A stretch of DNA of 64,000 bases, taken from contig OY754981.1 of the NCBI GenBank assembly GCA_963576475.1, positions 33,518,132 to 33,582,131 of the forward strand, read 5' to 3'. Numbering within the stretch: the first letter of the stretch is position 1; each line of letters starts with the position of its first letter. Position numbers and translations under genes: made by a program. Below the pieces are notes generated by a model. It ran no database searches. It was not told the origin of the DNA and saw only the letters and a list, made by a program, of their open reading frames with translations. The stretch is from Molanna angustata. Its lineage: Eukaryota > Arthropoda > Insecta > Trichoptera > Molannidae. This document shows positions 46,491 through 56,671 of this stretch, in pieces.

Positions 46491-49400
46491 CTGTAAAGAA
46501 AAAACATTATTTTTTCTATTATATCATTTCAGGGTCTGAAGGCAAATTGAGGAAAGAAATGTTGACAAAAGTTTTCTTTATATTATATTAAATTTGTAAT
46601 TGATTTTCCACCAGCATTCAATTAATTTAGTTGACAGTTAAAACATGTTTTGAAATGTGTATTATTATGACTTTAATTCCGCGTTGACACAGTCAAAGTA
46701 TACTCGGACCGAGTGGTCTCGTATGAGTAAGCTTCATCCGAGTGTACACGGATAGCGGTTTACACACAAACTATTCTACTCGAATTCAAAATTAAAATAA
46801 AACAAACCTGAGAAGATTTTGTGCTATCTTTGTTTTCTGTAGATTTATTTTTGTCTTCTACTTCTTCTTCAGGACCTCGTCCTGGTAGACTGTCAGGAAA
46901 CTGAAACATAACGAATTACATATTTCTATAAAATATAATGTAGGTACAGTATTATCAGATATCGTGTTTTTATCTTTGTGGTACATTTTAACAAAAATTA
47001 ACTAAATTTTTAACTTTGTTTACACCAAGTTGAAATTCTGCCTGAGGAGGGAACGGTTAGTTCCGAAACCGGTCGCAAATTCAATTCTCACGTGGTATAA
47101 ACAAAGTTAAAAAATTTAGTTCATTTTTATAATGTACAGGGCTACACATGAAGTTTATTTAAGTAAGATTAAGAACAGCTTCAGACTTAAGCAATCTGCT
47201 CTTAAAAAGACCCGGGGGTTGTTATGTGGAAATACAGAATTGGGAAGATTATTCCACAGTCGGGCTGCTGTATTAAAAACAAAAATGTTTCATATTATAA
47301 TTCAAACTCAAAACTCCACGAGTGTATCACTATTTCTTTTTCCACCCACTGAAAATGAAGGCTGGTTACACTCCTTTATGTAGGAAGATCTTGTTGTTGA
47401 AAGTTCGTTGGGTCGTTGAGCATCTTCTGAATTCTCTACCCTTCTGCTTCCCATTACAGCGAGCTTCTCAAGGTTATAATGAACCAAGAAGGCCAGGATG
47501 GATCACTATTTTGTTATCAGGTGAATGATGGATACTCACTTGTAATAAAAGTAAAGTTGGCTGAGTTGTCTGAAGCAAAAATGAAGGATCCTTAAAACAA
47601 CCAAACTCCATTTTAACTTTATTTTCTGTTTTAATTTCTGGTGGCTCTTCTTTTACTGAAATACAAAACAATAATTAGTTAAAATTAATAAAAAAAAAAT
47701 AATATATATTTTTATTGATAAAAAATCTCTTATTGCATGATTATCTTAATAGCAAAAAAAATATCTTGTCAAGAAGAGACAGAAGTGTAATTTAAATTGA
47801 GTAAGAAAAGCATTTGTTGTGTAGCACCCTTGTCATTTCTGCAAGCAACCATATAATGCTTGAGATAATATTAAGGAATGCAGATGGTTTGATGGCATAG
47901 ATATGGTGTGGAGCATAATGCTCATGAATGGTACTACACAATCTTACTCATAACAACGTCCATGGGCTCGTTTTTAACAACGACCTCTTCTTTGATCGGC
48001 TGTTGGTGAATTGCGACAGATTCTGGCATCTTAGAAATCAACGAACCTAGAATATTAAATTATGTTTGACAAAAATGATGACTTAACAAACATTTGACAA
48101 TTAAGTATAAAGAGGTCCATCTGAAAATAATAAGTTTCTTAACAAATTAAATTTAAAAAGCAATAATATACTTTACTTTGTTTACTTAAAATATCTTGCA
48201 ATTAAAAATATATATAATTCATATTCAATTAAACTAATTAGATATAGAATAATTATCAATTAGTATAATTAAAAATATAATTTGTAAATTAAATATGATT
48301 GAATAACTTTTGCTGGTCTCGTTGTCGACCTGGAGAGCCACAACCCTCAGCATTGTGGAAAAGGACTGGTAAGTTAGGTAGAGTTCGCCAAGCTAAAGAA
48401 TGCGGGTGCTCTGATTTAAGTAAATCAATAAAATCATTTGACCTTTGCCACCATGCTGTAAAAAAATGACATCCACATTCTATTTTGCTGAGCTCTACCA
48501 TCATGTCATGTCTCTCTTACCTGCTAAGGAAGTATTTTTTTATCATTTAATATATGTTTTCTCACACTATGATTATCGTTAATAAAGTTTGTGTTTGGTT
48601 ACCAAAAGAAAAGTTGGTTGTAAATGATATTTTGAAATAAGAAATATATATGGAACCAGTGAATAATCAGTTGGCGTGTATGTAACAACACAGATATGAT
48701 TATGCACTGCAACCCTTGGTGGACTTTGTCTTGCACAAATAGAGGTCACCAGATAGAATAGACAATTTGTGCTGGTGTATATGACATAATATATGAAGCA
48801 TTACACTTGATAGTATATTGTAAGATTTTACAACTTGAATATTTGTGACTAACATTAGGGCTAACAACTCTAAATGGAATAATGAAAGTAAAATAGTATT
48901 ACAATTGGAACTGATGGGAAGTCTAGTAGGTGCCATTGTGTCAGAGAGTAAGTCATTTTCTTCATCATCATTCATCAACTCCTTAATTTGCTGCTCTTCA
49001 GCATTCTTATCCACCTACAAATATACATCAACTTTATTAGCATCAACATATTTAAAGATTCAATGAACAGATTCCCTTTAAGAAATTTAAACTATAGCAA
49101 ATCATAAATTAGACTGAAATATATTATGAAAAATATATGTGAGTGTTGGTCCTATTAAATGGAATGCACTACCTCCAGATGTATGTAATGCTCAAAGTAG
49201 GAGCACTTTGTTTCATTGAGCAGCACAAAACTTAACTATCAGTGGCCTTGGAATGATCTTCAATCATTAAACGGCGTTATAAAAATACATATTACTAGTG
49301 GCATGTAACACATGAGATACAACTGTCGATGGCAATAGTATGTATGATTGAAGAATATGTACAAAACTTAAACTTAAAGATATTTTGTTTTCTATATAAA

Positions 49401-51760
49401 ATATGTATGTCAGGAAAGTATAGTATGAAGGTCAGTCTTTTTTTCTTATCCAGAATATGAAAATAGGATGACGGTATGTTTGAAGATAAATTATCAAACT
49501 ATTGAGTCACCGTAGATATTGTGTCGATGTATAAAACAATGTCGTCACTAAATTCAATTTTTACAAAAATTGTTAAAAAAAAATTGATTGAGATGTACTA
49601 GTACAACATTAATATTTTTTATAGAACATTAAATTACCTAGTTGGGGTGTTTCAACTTTTTTCGATTTTTTTTACATTTATCAAAAAAAAATGTTTTTCT
49701 TAGTAAAAAACGTTTGAGAAGGTCTGGAATTTTTTTAAAAAAAAAAATTTTGAGATTATGTTTTTTGTTTATATTCATACCAATTTTCAGGGTTCTAGCT
49801 TATATGGTTTTAGAGATATATGGAAAAATAAAGAAAAATTTCTCAAGTTGATAACCCCTGATTGAAACAAAAATTTAAAATTCTGAGTATAAAATTTTTG
49901 CAGGCCTATAACTATCTATATATTATGAAATTTTTGGCTTTGTAAATTGAGCAGATCAAAATTTATAAGAGGGGGACACACAGAAACACAAAATATTCTA
50001 CTTCAAATTCTGATTTCATCCATATATAGAACATATATGCTACGAAACCTGTAAGTTGGTGTTTTTGGCATGCAAAAAGTCCACTACACCATACAAAATG
50101 TTCCTTCATACACGAGTCTTGGCTTAAAACTGCCATATTACCTTACAAACATATATATTACCTTTTTTACAAACATATATATTACCTTACAAACATTTTT
50201 GACTTTAATAGTTGGCTTAACTAGTGTTGCAGCTCTATCACCACCGCTATCTCTGGACTCTGATGAATAGCCGCGGGAATAGGAATGTCGTGAACCAGCT
50301 GCCACACCTATGTATAGTGATATATTATATATAATTAAAGAACATGACATGACATGACCAACATCCCGCATATTATATGCATACATATAGAAACAAATAA
50401 ATTTGTCTATTGCACAAAACTAATACAGAAAATTTCAGACTTTCCAGAGTTCTGGGTATCTATAAAATAATACAATGTATGATAGCATTTTGACTCTCAT
50501 CAAGTTATGTTATTATTGAGCTAAGTTTTGGGGTAATAAATACTGTATTTCATTAATTACACATATACAAAACTACACAATAAAGAACAGCACTTAGCTG
50601 TCAATAATAAAGCCAATATATGTTGCCTTGAGTACCTATAGAAACAATGAAAATATTTTGAATTTGATATGTACTTACATATAACAATCACAAAAATGAT
50701 ATAGTACAATATTCGTAACAAAAGGAATTGTTTCATACTAAATTGTCCAGCTTAAAATTTTCTCTCCAATAATAGAATATACAAATAAAAAAATGGATTA
50801 CTTACTTATTACCCTAGTAAGTTGCAAGAAGTACAATCGGAAGATGCATATAATCAAGCAAAGTGGAGGCAAAAGACTAAAAAGGCAGAACCCACCACAA
50901 TGTGGGAATAATAATGACAAGTAGAAGAAAAGTTAGTTGGATAGAACAACAATTTGTTGTTTTATAAACAATATATAATATTCTTTATCTATTTTCCACA
51001 TATAAAACAATTAGTCTGCAGATTATTGAGAATTCAATACAAATAAAAATACCTTCAGAAAAGACTCCTCCAGATTTAAGTATACCAGCCCCCCTCCCAT
51101 CTCGTGCCCCTCCTGCACTGCCCCGCCCTCCCCCTCCTCTAGCGATAGCAGGTCGACCGTCCCTGCGACGTTCACTCGCTGAATCGTTTGATGTAATACT
51201 TCAAATTAAAACAAAATTTACAATTTTACAACTCATGTTTAAACTGTTTTCCTATATACAATAGAGTCTCAAAATCCAAACACCAGCTAATCCGAACAAC
51301 GATCGAGGCTCTACTGTAGTACATATAACTATAGTAATAATATTAAGCAATTCCTGCCACATAGTCACATGACAAGTCCATTTTTTTCAGTGCTGCTGTT
51401 TTGGGTTCAATTCAAAAATAAAATTATAATAATGATATTAGACTGTGCGGCAAGAGGACTACAAGCTATTGAAATGTTATATTTTCATATAGACGCATGC
51501 CTCTCTGTACTAGAATATAACAAATTAAGGACTTTTTTTTAAAATAATTAATAACGAACTTTAACAATATACCTTTTATTTTTATTTCTGACTGCATTCA
51601 AATTAGGAGCAAAAACTTTTTTGGCTTTGTTACCTCCTAGTGTCAGATCACGAGGGGGTTTGAATGAAGAAAGACGAGGCGGTGATAGACCAGATTCAGT
51701 TTTGATTTTGATTCCTTGAGAACTGCCATTAAAGTTTAACTTATTATCGGTATTACTCAT
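46224..51760 (-). CDS. Polr3D: RNA polymerase III subunit RPC4
   Basis: Eight exons (51573-51760, 51053-51198, 50186-50307, 48903-49014, 47948-48046, 47540-47655, 46808-46900, 46224-46490) join in frame to 380 codons, close to the roughly 400 of animal RPC4. The N-terminus has RDLTLGGNKAKKVFAPNL, the family hallmark. A Gly/Arg-rich stretch (residues 75-100) follows, as do two SUMO-site-like KIKTE/IKTE/IKEE motifs. The C-terminal domain (LEEGQIGKIVIYKSGKIKL, YYDLSLG, CFRQDVMSIAVN) is the part that pairs with RPC5 on Pol III and acts in initiation and termination. All splice sites are GT-AG. The end of exon 3 has two in-frame options. Confidence 0.92.
46808..46900 (-). CDS. Polr3D: RPC4 exon 7
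   Basis: 93 nt, phase 0 at both ends. It encodes FPDSLPGRGPEEEVEDKNKS and a Lys/Ser-rich linker. The FPDSLPG block leads into the C-terminal domain in the family. Confidence 0.88.
47000..47121. mobile_element. 122-bp MITE in RPC4 intron 6
   Basis: Terminal inverted repeats of about 28 bp: AACTAAATTTTTAACTTTG at the left and its near-perfect complement at the right, both extending through TTTA(C/T)ACCA. The interior carries a short GGTTAGTTCCGAAACCGGT segment. No coding content. Confidence 0.85.
47151..47320. repeat. Dispersed repeat fragment
   Basis: It shares a short 'AAATTATTCCA' or 'GATTATTCCACAG' core and context with 55500-55715. I take both to be parts of one widespread repeat, but the alignment is short. 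Confidence 0.3.
47540..47655 (-). CDS. Polr3D: RPC4 exon 6
   Basis: 116 nt. It starts by completing a split Ile codon and encodes KEEPPEIKTENKVKMEF and then QPTLLLLQ. The final LLLLQ|FPDSLPG junction matches the conserved 'LLLFQLPDSLPG' type segment of RPC4. Confidence 0.9.
47656..47947 (-). other. RPC4 intron 5
   Basis: 292 bp, with TTTCAG acceptor and GTAAGA donor, AT-rich, with no recognisable content. Confidence 0.8.
47948..48046 (-). CDS. Polr3D: RPC4 exon 5
   Basis: 99 nt. It encodes SLISKMPESVAIHQQPIKEE and then VVVKNEPMDVV. IKEE and VKNEP resemble SUMOylation consensus sites, which are known in RPC4 and its relatives. Confidence 0.82.
48047..48902 (-). other. RPC4 intron 4
   Basis: 856 bp. 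A moderately GC-rich patch at 48300-48500 has a 71-codon frame without splice support or family match. The rest is AT-rich. Confidence 0.7.
48903..49014 (-). CDS. Polr3D: RPC4 exon 4
   Basis: 112 nt. It encodes DKNAEEQQIKELMNDDEEND and then LLSDTMAPTRLPISSN, corresponding to the acidic 'LL-DDFIDDP...AP-KLP' stretch of the family. The donor AATT|GTAATA is weak but keeps the frame into exon 5. Confidence 0.78.
49140..49320 (+). mobile_element. Jockey/CR1-like LINE 3' end
   Basis: It begins with a reading VGPIKWNALPPDVCNAQSRS, the usual last conserved block of such reverse transcriptases. It runs into a 3' tail shared with positions 1-165. It is on the strand opposite to RPC4. Confidence 0.55.
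49600..50070 (+). repeat. Dispersed repeat, inverted partner at 53930-54190
   Basis: It shares, in opposite orientation, blocks such as 'AGTTGATAACC', 'AAAATTCTGAGT' or its relatives, 'GATCAAAATTTATA' and 'GGGGGACACACAG' (versus GGAGGGACACAGACACAC). Similarity is partial. The element class is unknown. Confidence 0.5.
50186..50307 (-). CDS. Polr3D: RPC4 exon 3
   Basis: Encodes VAAGSRHSYSRGYSSESRDS and then GGDRAATLVKPTIKVKN. The donor could be AAG|GTAATA (end 50186, adding VCK) or AAT|GTTTGT (end 50195). Both keep the frame. I chose the first because it fits the donor consensus better. Confidence 0.8.
50308..51052 (-). other. RPC4 intron 2
   Basis: 745 bp, AT-rich, without recognisable content. 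Confidence 0.8.
51053..51198 (-). CDS. Polr3D: RPC4 exon 2
   Basis: 146 nt. It encodes a Gly/Arg-rich segment, RRRDGRPAIARGGGGRGSAG, followed by GILKSGGVFSEG. The 'G-F-EG' ending is conserved in RPC4. It is GC-rich against an AT-rich background. Confidence 0.9.
51199..51572 (-). other. RPC4 intron 1
   Basis: 374 bp, with donor GTATAT and acceptor TTTGAAG. The acceptor lacks a strong pyrimidine tract. No recognisable content. Confidence 0.75.
51573..51760 (-). CDS. Polr3D: RPC4 exon 1 with start codon
   Basis: The ATG at 51758-51760 begins MSNTDNKLNF. The exon contains LSSFKPPRDLTLGGNKAKK, the signature by which the gene is recognised, and ends in the split codon AAT AAA AG before GTATAT. 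Confidence 0.93.
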
Positions 51761-51956
51761 TTTAATATTTATATAATAATATTTTAAAATATATTACACC
51801 GACTATAAAAACATGACAAGTAACCCGTCTGTCAAAATATTTACTATGCATTCCATAGAAAGAGTAGATTACGAATAAACTAATAGTTATGTCTAGTCAA
51901 AGCCTAATTGAAATGAAGACAATAGTTACATTATAAACATGTGATCAAATCAGGAC
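51761..51956 (-). promoter_or_regulatory. RPC4 5' flank
   Basis: About 200 bp between the start codon and a MITE. It is AT-rich with no clear core promoter element. The promoter role is positional inference. Confidence 0.4.
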
Positions 51957-52126
51957 CCTGAGTCAAATCGAAAACGCTTAACGATATCGCCAAACGCTAT
52001 TTTTTTGTATGGGATTTGACGTTTGTTGTTTGTTATTGTAGAAAAAAATCTACAACACACGTCGAATCCCATACAAAAAAAAATAGCGTTTGGCGATATC
52101 GTTAAGCGTTTTCACCTTGACTCAGG
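51957..52126. mobile_element. 170-bp MITE next to the RPC4 promoter
   Basis: Long inverted repeats start with CCTGAGTCAA and, after a small divergent patch, continue through GAAAACGCTTAACGATATCG and CCAAACGCTATTTTTTT to near the centre. The whole element can fold into a hairpin. No coding content. Confidence 0.88.
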
Positions 52127-52425
52127 CCCCAGATCACAAAATAGAAAAAAATGTTAGATGAATAGCTCAGCAGAATTTCTTTTATTTCTAGATTAATGTA
52201 AATTATTGGCATTTAGTTTTGGTAAAATATTTATTTTTTCTTAAATTTTGTTTCCACCTTACATATAGTCTTTATATAATTTTCCGTGGATTACAGATTT
52301 TTACCCGATACAACTCCACAGGCTTCTTCCGTCGTTTAGGAGCCTGATGATAATCAATCATCGTCAAAACCCATGTGTTAAATTAAATTAACGGAGAATA
52401 ACCATCAATTGTAAAACTTTATATC

Positions 52426-52642
52426 GCAATAGAGATTAAGTTGGAATATACATTTATAGGAGAACCGGAAAAACACAGAGTCTACAGGGATTACGACCTG
52501 TCATTGGCTGGTTTACGTGAGCGCTTGTGCAATGTTAACCTGTAATGCTTTTTTTATTGAGTTCATAAGATCGTAAGCCCTGTGAGTGCCTGATTTCCTG
52601 GTTCTCCTATAAATGTATATTCCTATTTCATCTCTATTGTGC
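52426..52642. mobile_element. Hairpin MITE (complete copy)
   Basis: The left end GCAATAGAGATTAAGTTGG and the right end are inverted repeats that continue through AATATACATTTATAGGAGAA. A truncated relative is at 7785-7935. Confidence 0.8.
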
Positions 52643-52799
52643 TTTTAAGTTTGTCTAATGGTAATATTTGCATAATATATACTTATACTGTGCGATCATA
52701 AAAATATTCAATCAACAGTAAACTGTACTCCAGCTTGTTCAGGGAACCTAAAAAAACATTAATAGTATAGCTCCATACATTTTCAAAAACATATTTTTC

Positions 52800-52955
52800 A
52801 CATGGGTTATCATTATACAGAGGACCTCTGGATTCGTTCGTTTTCCTCTTAGACAGGCCGAAAGATAGGAAAAATGGCCGAGGCATAAGTCGTATGCAGT
52901 TTAAAACCTACCTTTATTGGTGATTAATCGGTTTTCGAGCATTTAAATTGGTTTG
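52800..52955. repeat. Dispersed repeat shared with 7590-7735
   Basis: Same conserved blocks as described at 7590-7735, in the same orientation. In both places it lies within about 200 bp of the hairpin MITE family, which hints that the two pieces belong to one larger element. Confidence 0.5.
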
Positions 52956-52989
52956 TGTTTGTAATGATCAAAAGTAGAGCCTGCTCACG

Positions 52990-53665
52990 ATACGGTGCCG
53001 AACGTTACCTTACCACGTGACCGAGCTGGACAAGCCAGTCAATCAGAGCCCGACAATCGTCTTGTACCCGCTTGGCGGCGGACCGGCGGCCTGGTTAAGA
53101 AAAGACCGGTTTTCGAGTCAAGATCAATCAGTCACCAGCAGAGGCTTCACAATTTACCACAAGTCACCACCAGCTACCAAGAGAAGAACATCGGTCACTA
53201 CCAGTCGAGAGATCAACCTAGCACCAAGGACCGTCAGAAGTCCCGGAATGCCATATCATAACGTATCTCAGCCACCGCAATGTTCACTACAACAGAAGAA
53301 ACATGAGATAGTATGGCACAAAACTCCACCCATCCGACTCGAAATATTCCTCCAGTATTCCCCGGTTGCAACAAGAGCAGTGCACACTTCAAAACAGCTG
53401 GGTCAAGATGAACCGTCTCGGTACGGGCCGATCCTACCCTCTGACCTAAGGCTCCTTCCGGCCCCACAGTCCACGCCAGAGTGACCATCACTCGACTGAA
53501 ATGGTCGAATCACATCGTCAGCGTGGGACCATCCCCTCCTCAGACTCTAAATCTGTGAACCGACGCCACCGCCGCTTGCCGTGCCATTCTGTAGCCTGGC
53601 CACCACCATCATTTTGCCGTCTTTCCTGGGCCGTCACCGCTGTCTAAGGCATGTGGAAGTCAGCC
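52990..53665 (+). other. GC-rich island with a 155-codon frame, unassigned
   Basis: The region is much richer in GC than its surroundings. A frame at 53017-53484 encodes a Ser/Thr/Pro/Gln-rich, basic product (SPPATKRRTSVTTSREINLA) without a domain that I recognise. The following 180 bp is also GC-rich. It may be part of an LTR or gag-like remnant of a retroelement. A host exon is not supported by splice sites. Confidence 0.3.
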
Positions 53666-53679
53666 ATTACTAATATTCA

Positions 53680-54200
53680 TATATAGCTCACCGAGATGCG
53701 CGAATAATTTGGCAATTTTAAGAAATCAATCAACTTTTGTTCTTCGAAGATGGGTGAGATTGACAACAGGATGGATGAGTTTGATTCGGAGATTAAATCA
53801 ACAGACGTATGTTTTGTGAAACAAGAACATGGAACTAGAAGAGCGGATACTGAATCTAGAGGAAAAATTTGGACCAACAGTAGTACAATTTTTGTACGGT
53901 TTTTCCAAATACGAAGTCAAAAAAACACCGATTTAGAGCCTTCGAACCATATATGTATGTTCCATACACGGATTTACTCAGAATTCGGAGTAAAACATTA
54001 AGTGTGTCTGTGTCCCTCCCTATATAAATTTTGATCCACTTGATTCACAAAATATATAAAATTTTAGGCTTACAAATATTTTATAATTAGAATTTTGAAT
54101 TTTTATTTTAGTCAAGGTTATCAACTTTTGAATTTTTACTTTATTTTTTCATGTATCTCACATTACGTGGCTTAAATTTTACTATTAAGGTGAAGACAAG
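53680..54200 (+). other. Possible LINE ORF1-like fragment and dispersed repeat
   Basis: At 53750-53880 a reading MGEIDNRMDEFDSEIKS, followed in a shifted frame by ERILNLEEKFGP, looks like a broken coiled coil of the sort found in LINE ORF1. From about 53930 the sequence is the inverted partner of 49800-50060. Both assignments are tentative. Confidence 0.3.
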
Positions 54201-54242
54201 TAGTTAAGATAGAAGATCAAATCAGTGAATGTCATTAAATCA

Positions 54243-54480
54243 AATATGGAGATCCGCAAGGTAGCACATTGGGTCCATTATTATTTATAATACACATAAA
54301 CGAACTATGTGCTGACCAACTCAATGGATATATTGTTTATTTTCAGATGATACATTCTTACTTTTTAGTGGAAATGAGTAGCAGGATGTACATGAAAGAG
54401 GAGAAAATGGTATCAACAATGTCAAAAAATAGCTAAACAATAATTTTCTTACTCTAGACCCCGAGAAATAAAATTGTGAG
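54243..54480 (+). pseudogene. LINE reverse transcriptase palm fragment
   Basis: It reads KYGDPQGSTLGPLLFIIHIN (RT motif B region). Then, after a shift, SDDTFLLFSGNE, a degenerate form of the catalytic [YF]xDD motif, and NNFLTLDP. This is jockey/CR1 type. Stops and frameshifts show that it is dead. Confidence 0.75.
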
Positions 54481-54764
54481 ATTAAGTGCCATTAATGCAG
54501 GACAACCCAAGACAATTATGAATATAAAAATCAAAACAAGAAATTCAGACTTAATGAGAAAGCCGAAAACTTGAAACCGGTTACAAAAATTTAATATCGT
54601 TTCAAAATTGTTGACAATTTGCTTAAATGGGATTCATTGGTAGATTATATTACTTCTCATTGTTTATCAGTTGGATACATGTTAGATTTTCATCAGATTA
54701 AAATATAATAATTTAGATTAAAATATTTTATTTTACTCTGTAATTCAATTTTTGGATATGGAAT

Positions 54765-55224
54765 AATCAGGAACAGCAGCGGCTGTGTAGGGGATCCAGG
54801 GATCAAGAGTAACACTGCAGGCTGCAGCTCCAGGATGAGCATAACTCAATGGCATCGGATCCGTTTCCGATGCAGAATCCGCCACTCCACCGGACCGCGA
54901 AAGCACATCCGTTGGGATGGTGCTACGACGTCCATCGCTGGCACTTCAGGACAGGTCTTTATGGCTCCAGGGGCAGGGCCCGAGCGATGTCTCGATAATT
55001 TTATTCTTTCGACATGGTGCGCAAGGAACTCCGACTGCGTTTGACGAGCGCGGCTCGTGACAACCCGACCCGTGTCTATTTCCGACTGACCATGTGTCAA
55101 ATTTTCAAGGTTATGTCTCATGACAAAATATATATTTTTCTCACTTATTTTTCTTTACGTTGTCCATATTTTTTTAAATAATTTTTGTAAAATAGAACGC
55201 GAAAAGGAGAGGTCGTGTCACCAT
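54765..55224. repeat. GC-rich repeat island, related to 29990-30275
   Basis: The right half (GAGCGCGGCTCGTGAC, CCGTGTCTATTTCCGACTG, GGTTATGTCTCATG, AGGAGAGGTCGTGTCA) is a diverged copy of the island between the first two gypsy elements. The left half is not clearly alignable. Confidence 0.5.
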
Positions 55225-55499
55225 ATTCACTCATCAACCCACGGCCCAAACGGCTAATCGTAGAGAAGTGAAATTTGGAAATCAAATAGCTTTAGTAATA
55301 AAACCTACCATTTTTTTTAGAATATACGAATATCTCGGAAACTAGACTTGATAAATATGAACATGAGATTTTGCATATTGGTACTTCTATTAAAATTAGT
55401 AATAGGGTGTTTCGCCGTTTTTCCATATTTTTTTAATAGATTAAAAAGGGCGCATGGTAATATTTAACTGAAAACTTGAACGACAAATTTTGATTACAA

Positions 55500-55715
55500 T
55501 AATAATAATAATTAAATTTATAAAGCGCCGTTTAGTGATACAAAATCACTCCAAAGGCGCTGTAGCTTATTTGTTGGCTCTACGAAACAAGGCAGTCAGA
55601 AGTTTACCGAAGGTGTCAATGCTCTAAGCTTCACGTATGTCAAGAGGCAAATTATTCCATTTTAAAGGCCCGTTCACACTAAAACCGCGATCACAGTAAG
55701 CCGCCTTATTGACTG
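55500..55715. repeat. Older repeat, left part, split by gypsy copy 3
   Basis: A (AAT)n start is followed by 'AAAGCGCCGTTTAGTG', 'CCAAAGGCGCTGTAGC' and 'AAACAAGGCAGTCAGAAG'. The sequence resumes at 60686 after the gypsy insertion ('TCCAATTCTTTTAAAG', 'GTTGTCTTCCTGGTGGAACG', 'GGAGCCAAGTCGTTTAGAGC'). Confidence 0.5.
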
Positions 55716-56671
55716 TGATACCGGCCGGTCAGTCGTCACGAGTGACGTGAGCGAGAGAAATCCGACGCCCCTATATGACGTGCGAGTATTTTCGGGTACC
55801 TACCCAAAATACCGCGGGAAGCACCATTCATTTTTGGGGAAATATTTTTTTATTACTTGGGATATTTTTATTTATAAAATGGCAACATTTTGTCTTGTCA
55901 GCTGGGGGGAGAAAAAAAAGGCGCGCTGAGTTTGCCGCGTGTTGGAATTTTAATTTTAAAAAAGAGGAACGATTCTTTTAACATCAATTTTATTTTTTTT
56001 TCAAAAAGGAAATTTTTTTTAAAGTCTGGCCGAGCTGCCAGCAGTAGAAATTAATAAATAACTTCTCGTCTCAAGTCCGGTGCCCCAGAGCCGGCAATAA
56101 TTTTTATTGTATTTTTTCTACCCAACGAAAGTAAGAAACTCTAACTTGAGCCAAGCCTGGTGCAGCTGGCTGGGTTTTTCCTGAGACTGTTGCCTTGGCT
56201 GAACCGTAGAGGCCTTTGCGCGTTTCGGCGAGTCGCCTGCCAGGGTTTCGTCCGACGGATTCCCTCGGTCAGGTTGTGCCACCTAGGTGTTTCCATCGGC
56301 TCTAAGCCAACTATAAGTTTTAAATCTTCTTTGCATACGTTGGGCTGAACACGGACCTTCCCAGTGGCCGAGGACGTCCACCAACCCGTAGGTCAACGCA
56401 GACTACGCCTGGTGGGCTGTCGATCCACCATCATCGACAGGGGTCCAAGCTGGGAGACCACGTCCTCACGGTGAGTGGCCTTTAAATGTTCTCTTACCTT
56501 GGTCCAGTAGTATTTAACAGTTTATCCGAGGGGAGTGACACAATGAGACGACGCTTCACGTCGTCCCTAGCGCTCCACCTAAACTGCACACGTCTACGCT
56601 GAGTGCTGTTCGGAGCTGGTCAGCGGCCTTGCCATCTGAGTCTCCGGACAGCGTGAAGCGAAGGAGTGTCA
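55716..56671 (+). repeat. 5' LTR of gypsy copy 3
   Basis: 956 bp, TG...CA. It differs from its partner at one base (GAGCTGCC here, GAGCCGCC there) and in two homopolymer lengths. Confidence 0.95.

Larger units (their letters stand above)
46901..47539 (-). other. RPC4 intron 6
   Basis: Contains a 122-bp MITE (47000-47121) and, at 47151-47320, a repeat with 'GATTATTCCACAGTCGGGCT' that resembles the one around 55600-55680. No exon. Confidence 0.75.
49015..50185 (-). other. RPC4 intron 3
   Basis: 1.2 kb. It holds a LINE 3' end (49140-49320) and a dispersed AT-rich repeat (49600-50070), which is found inverted at about 53930-54190. Confidence 0.75.
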
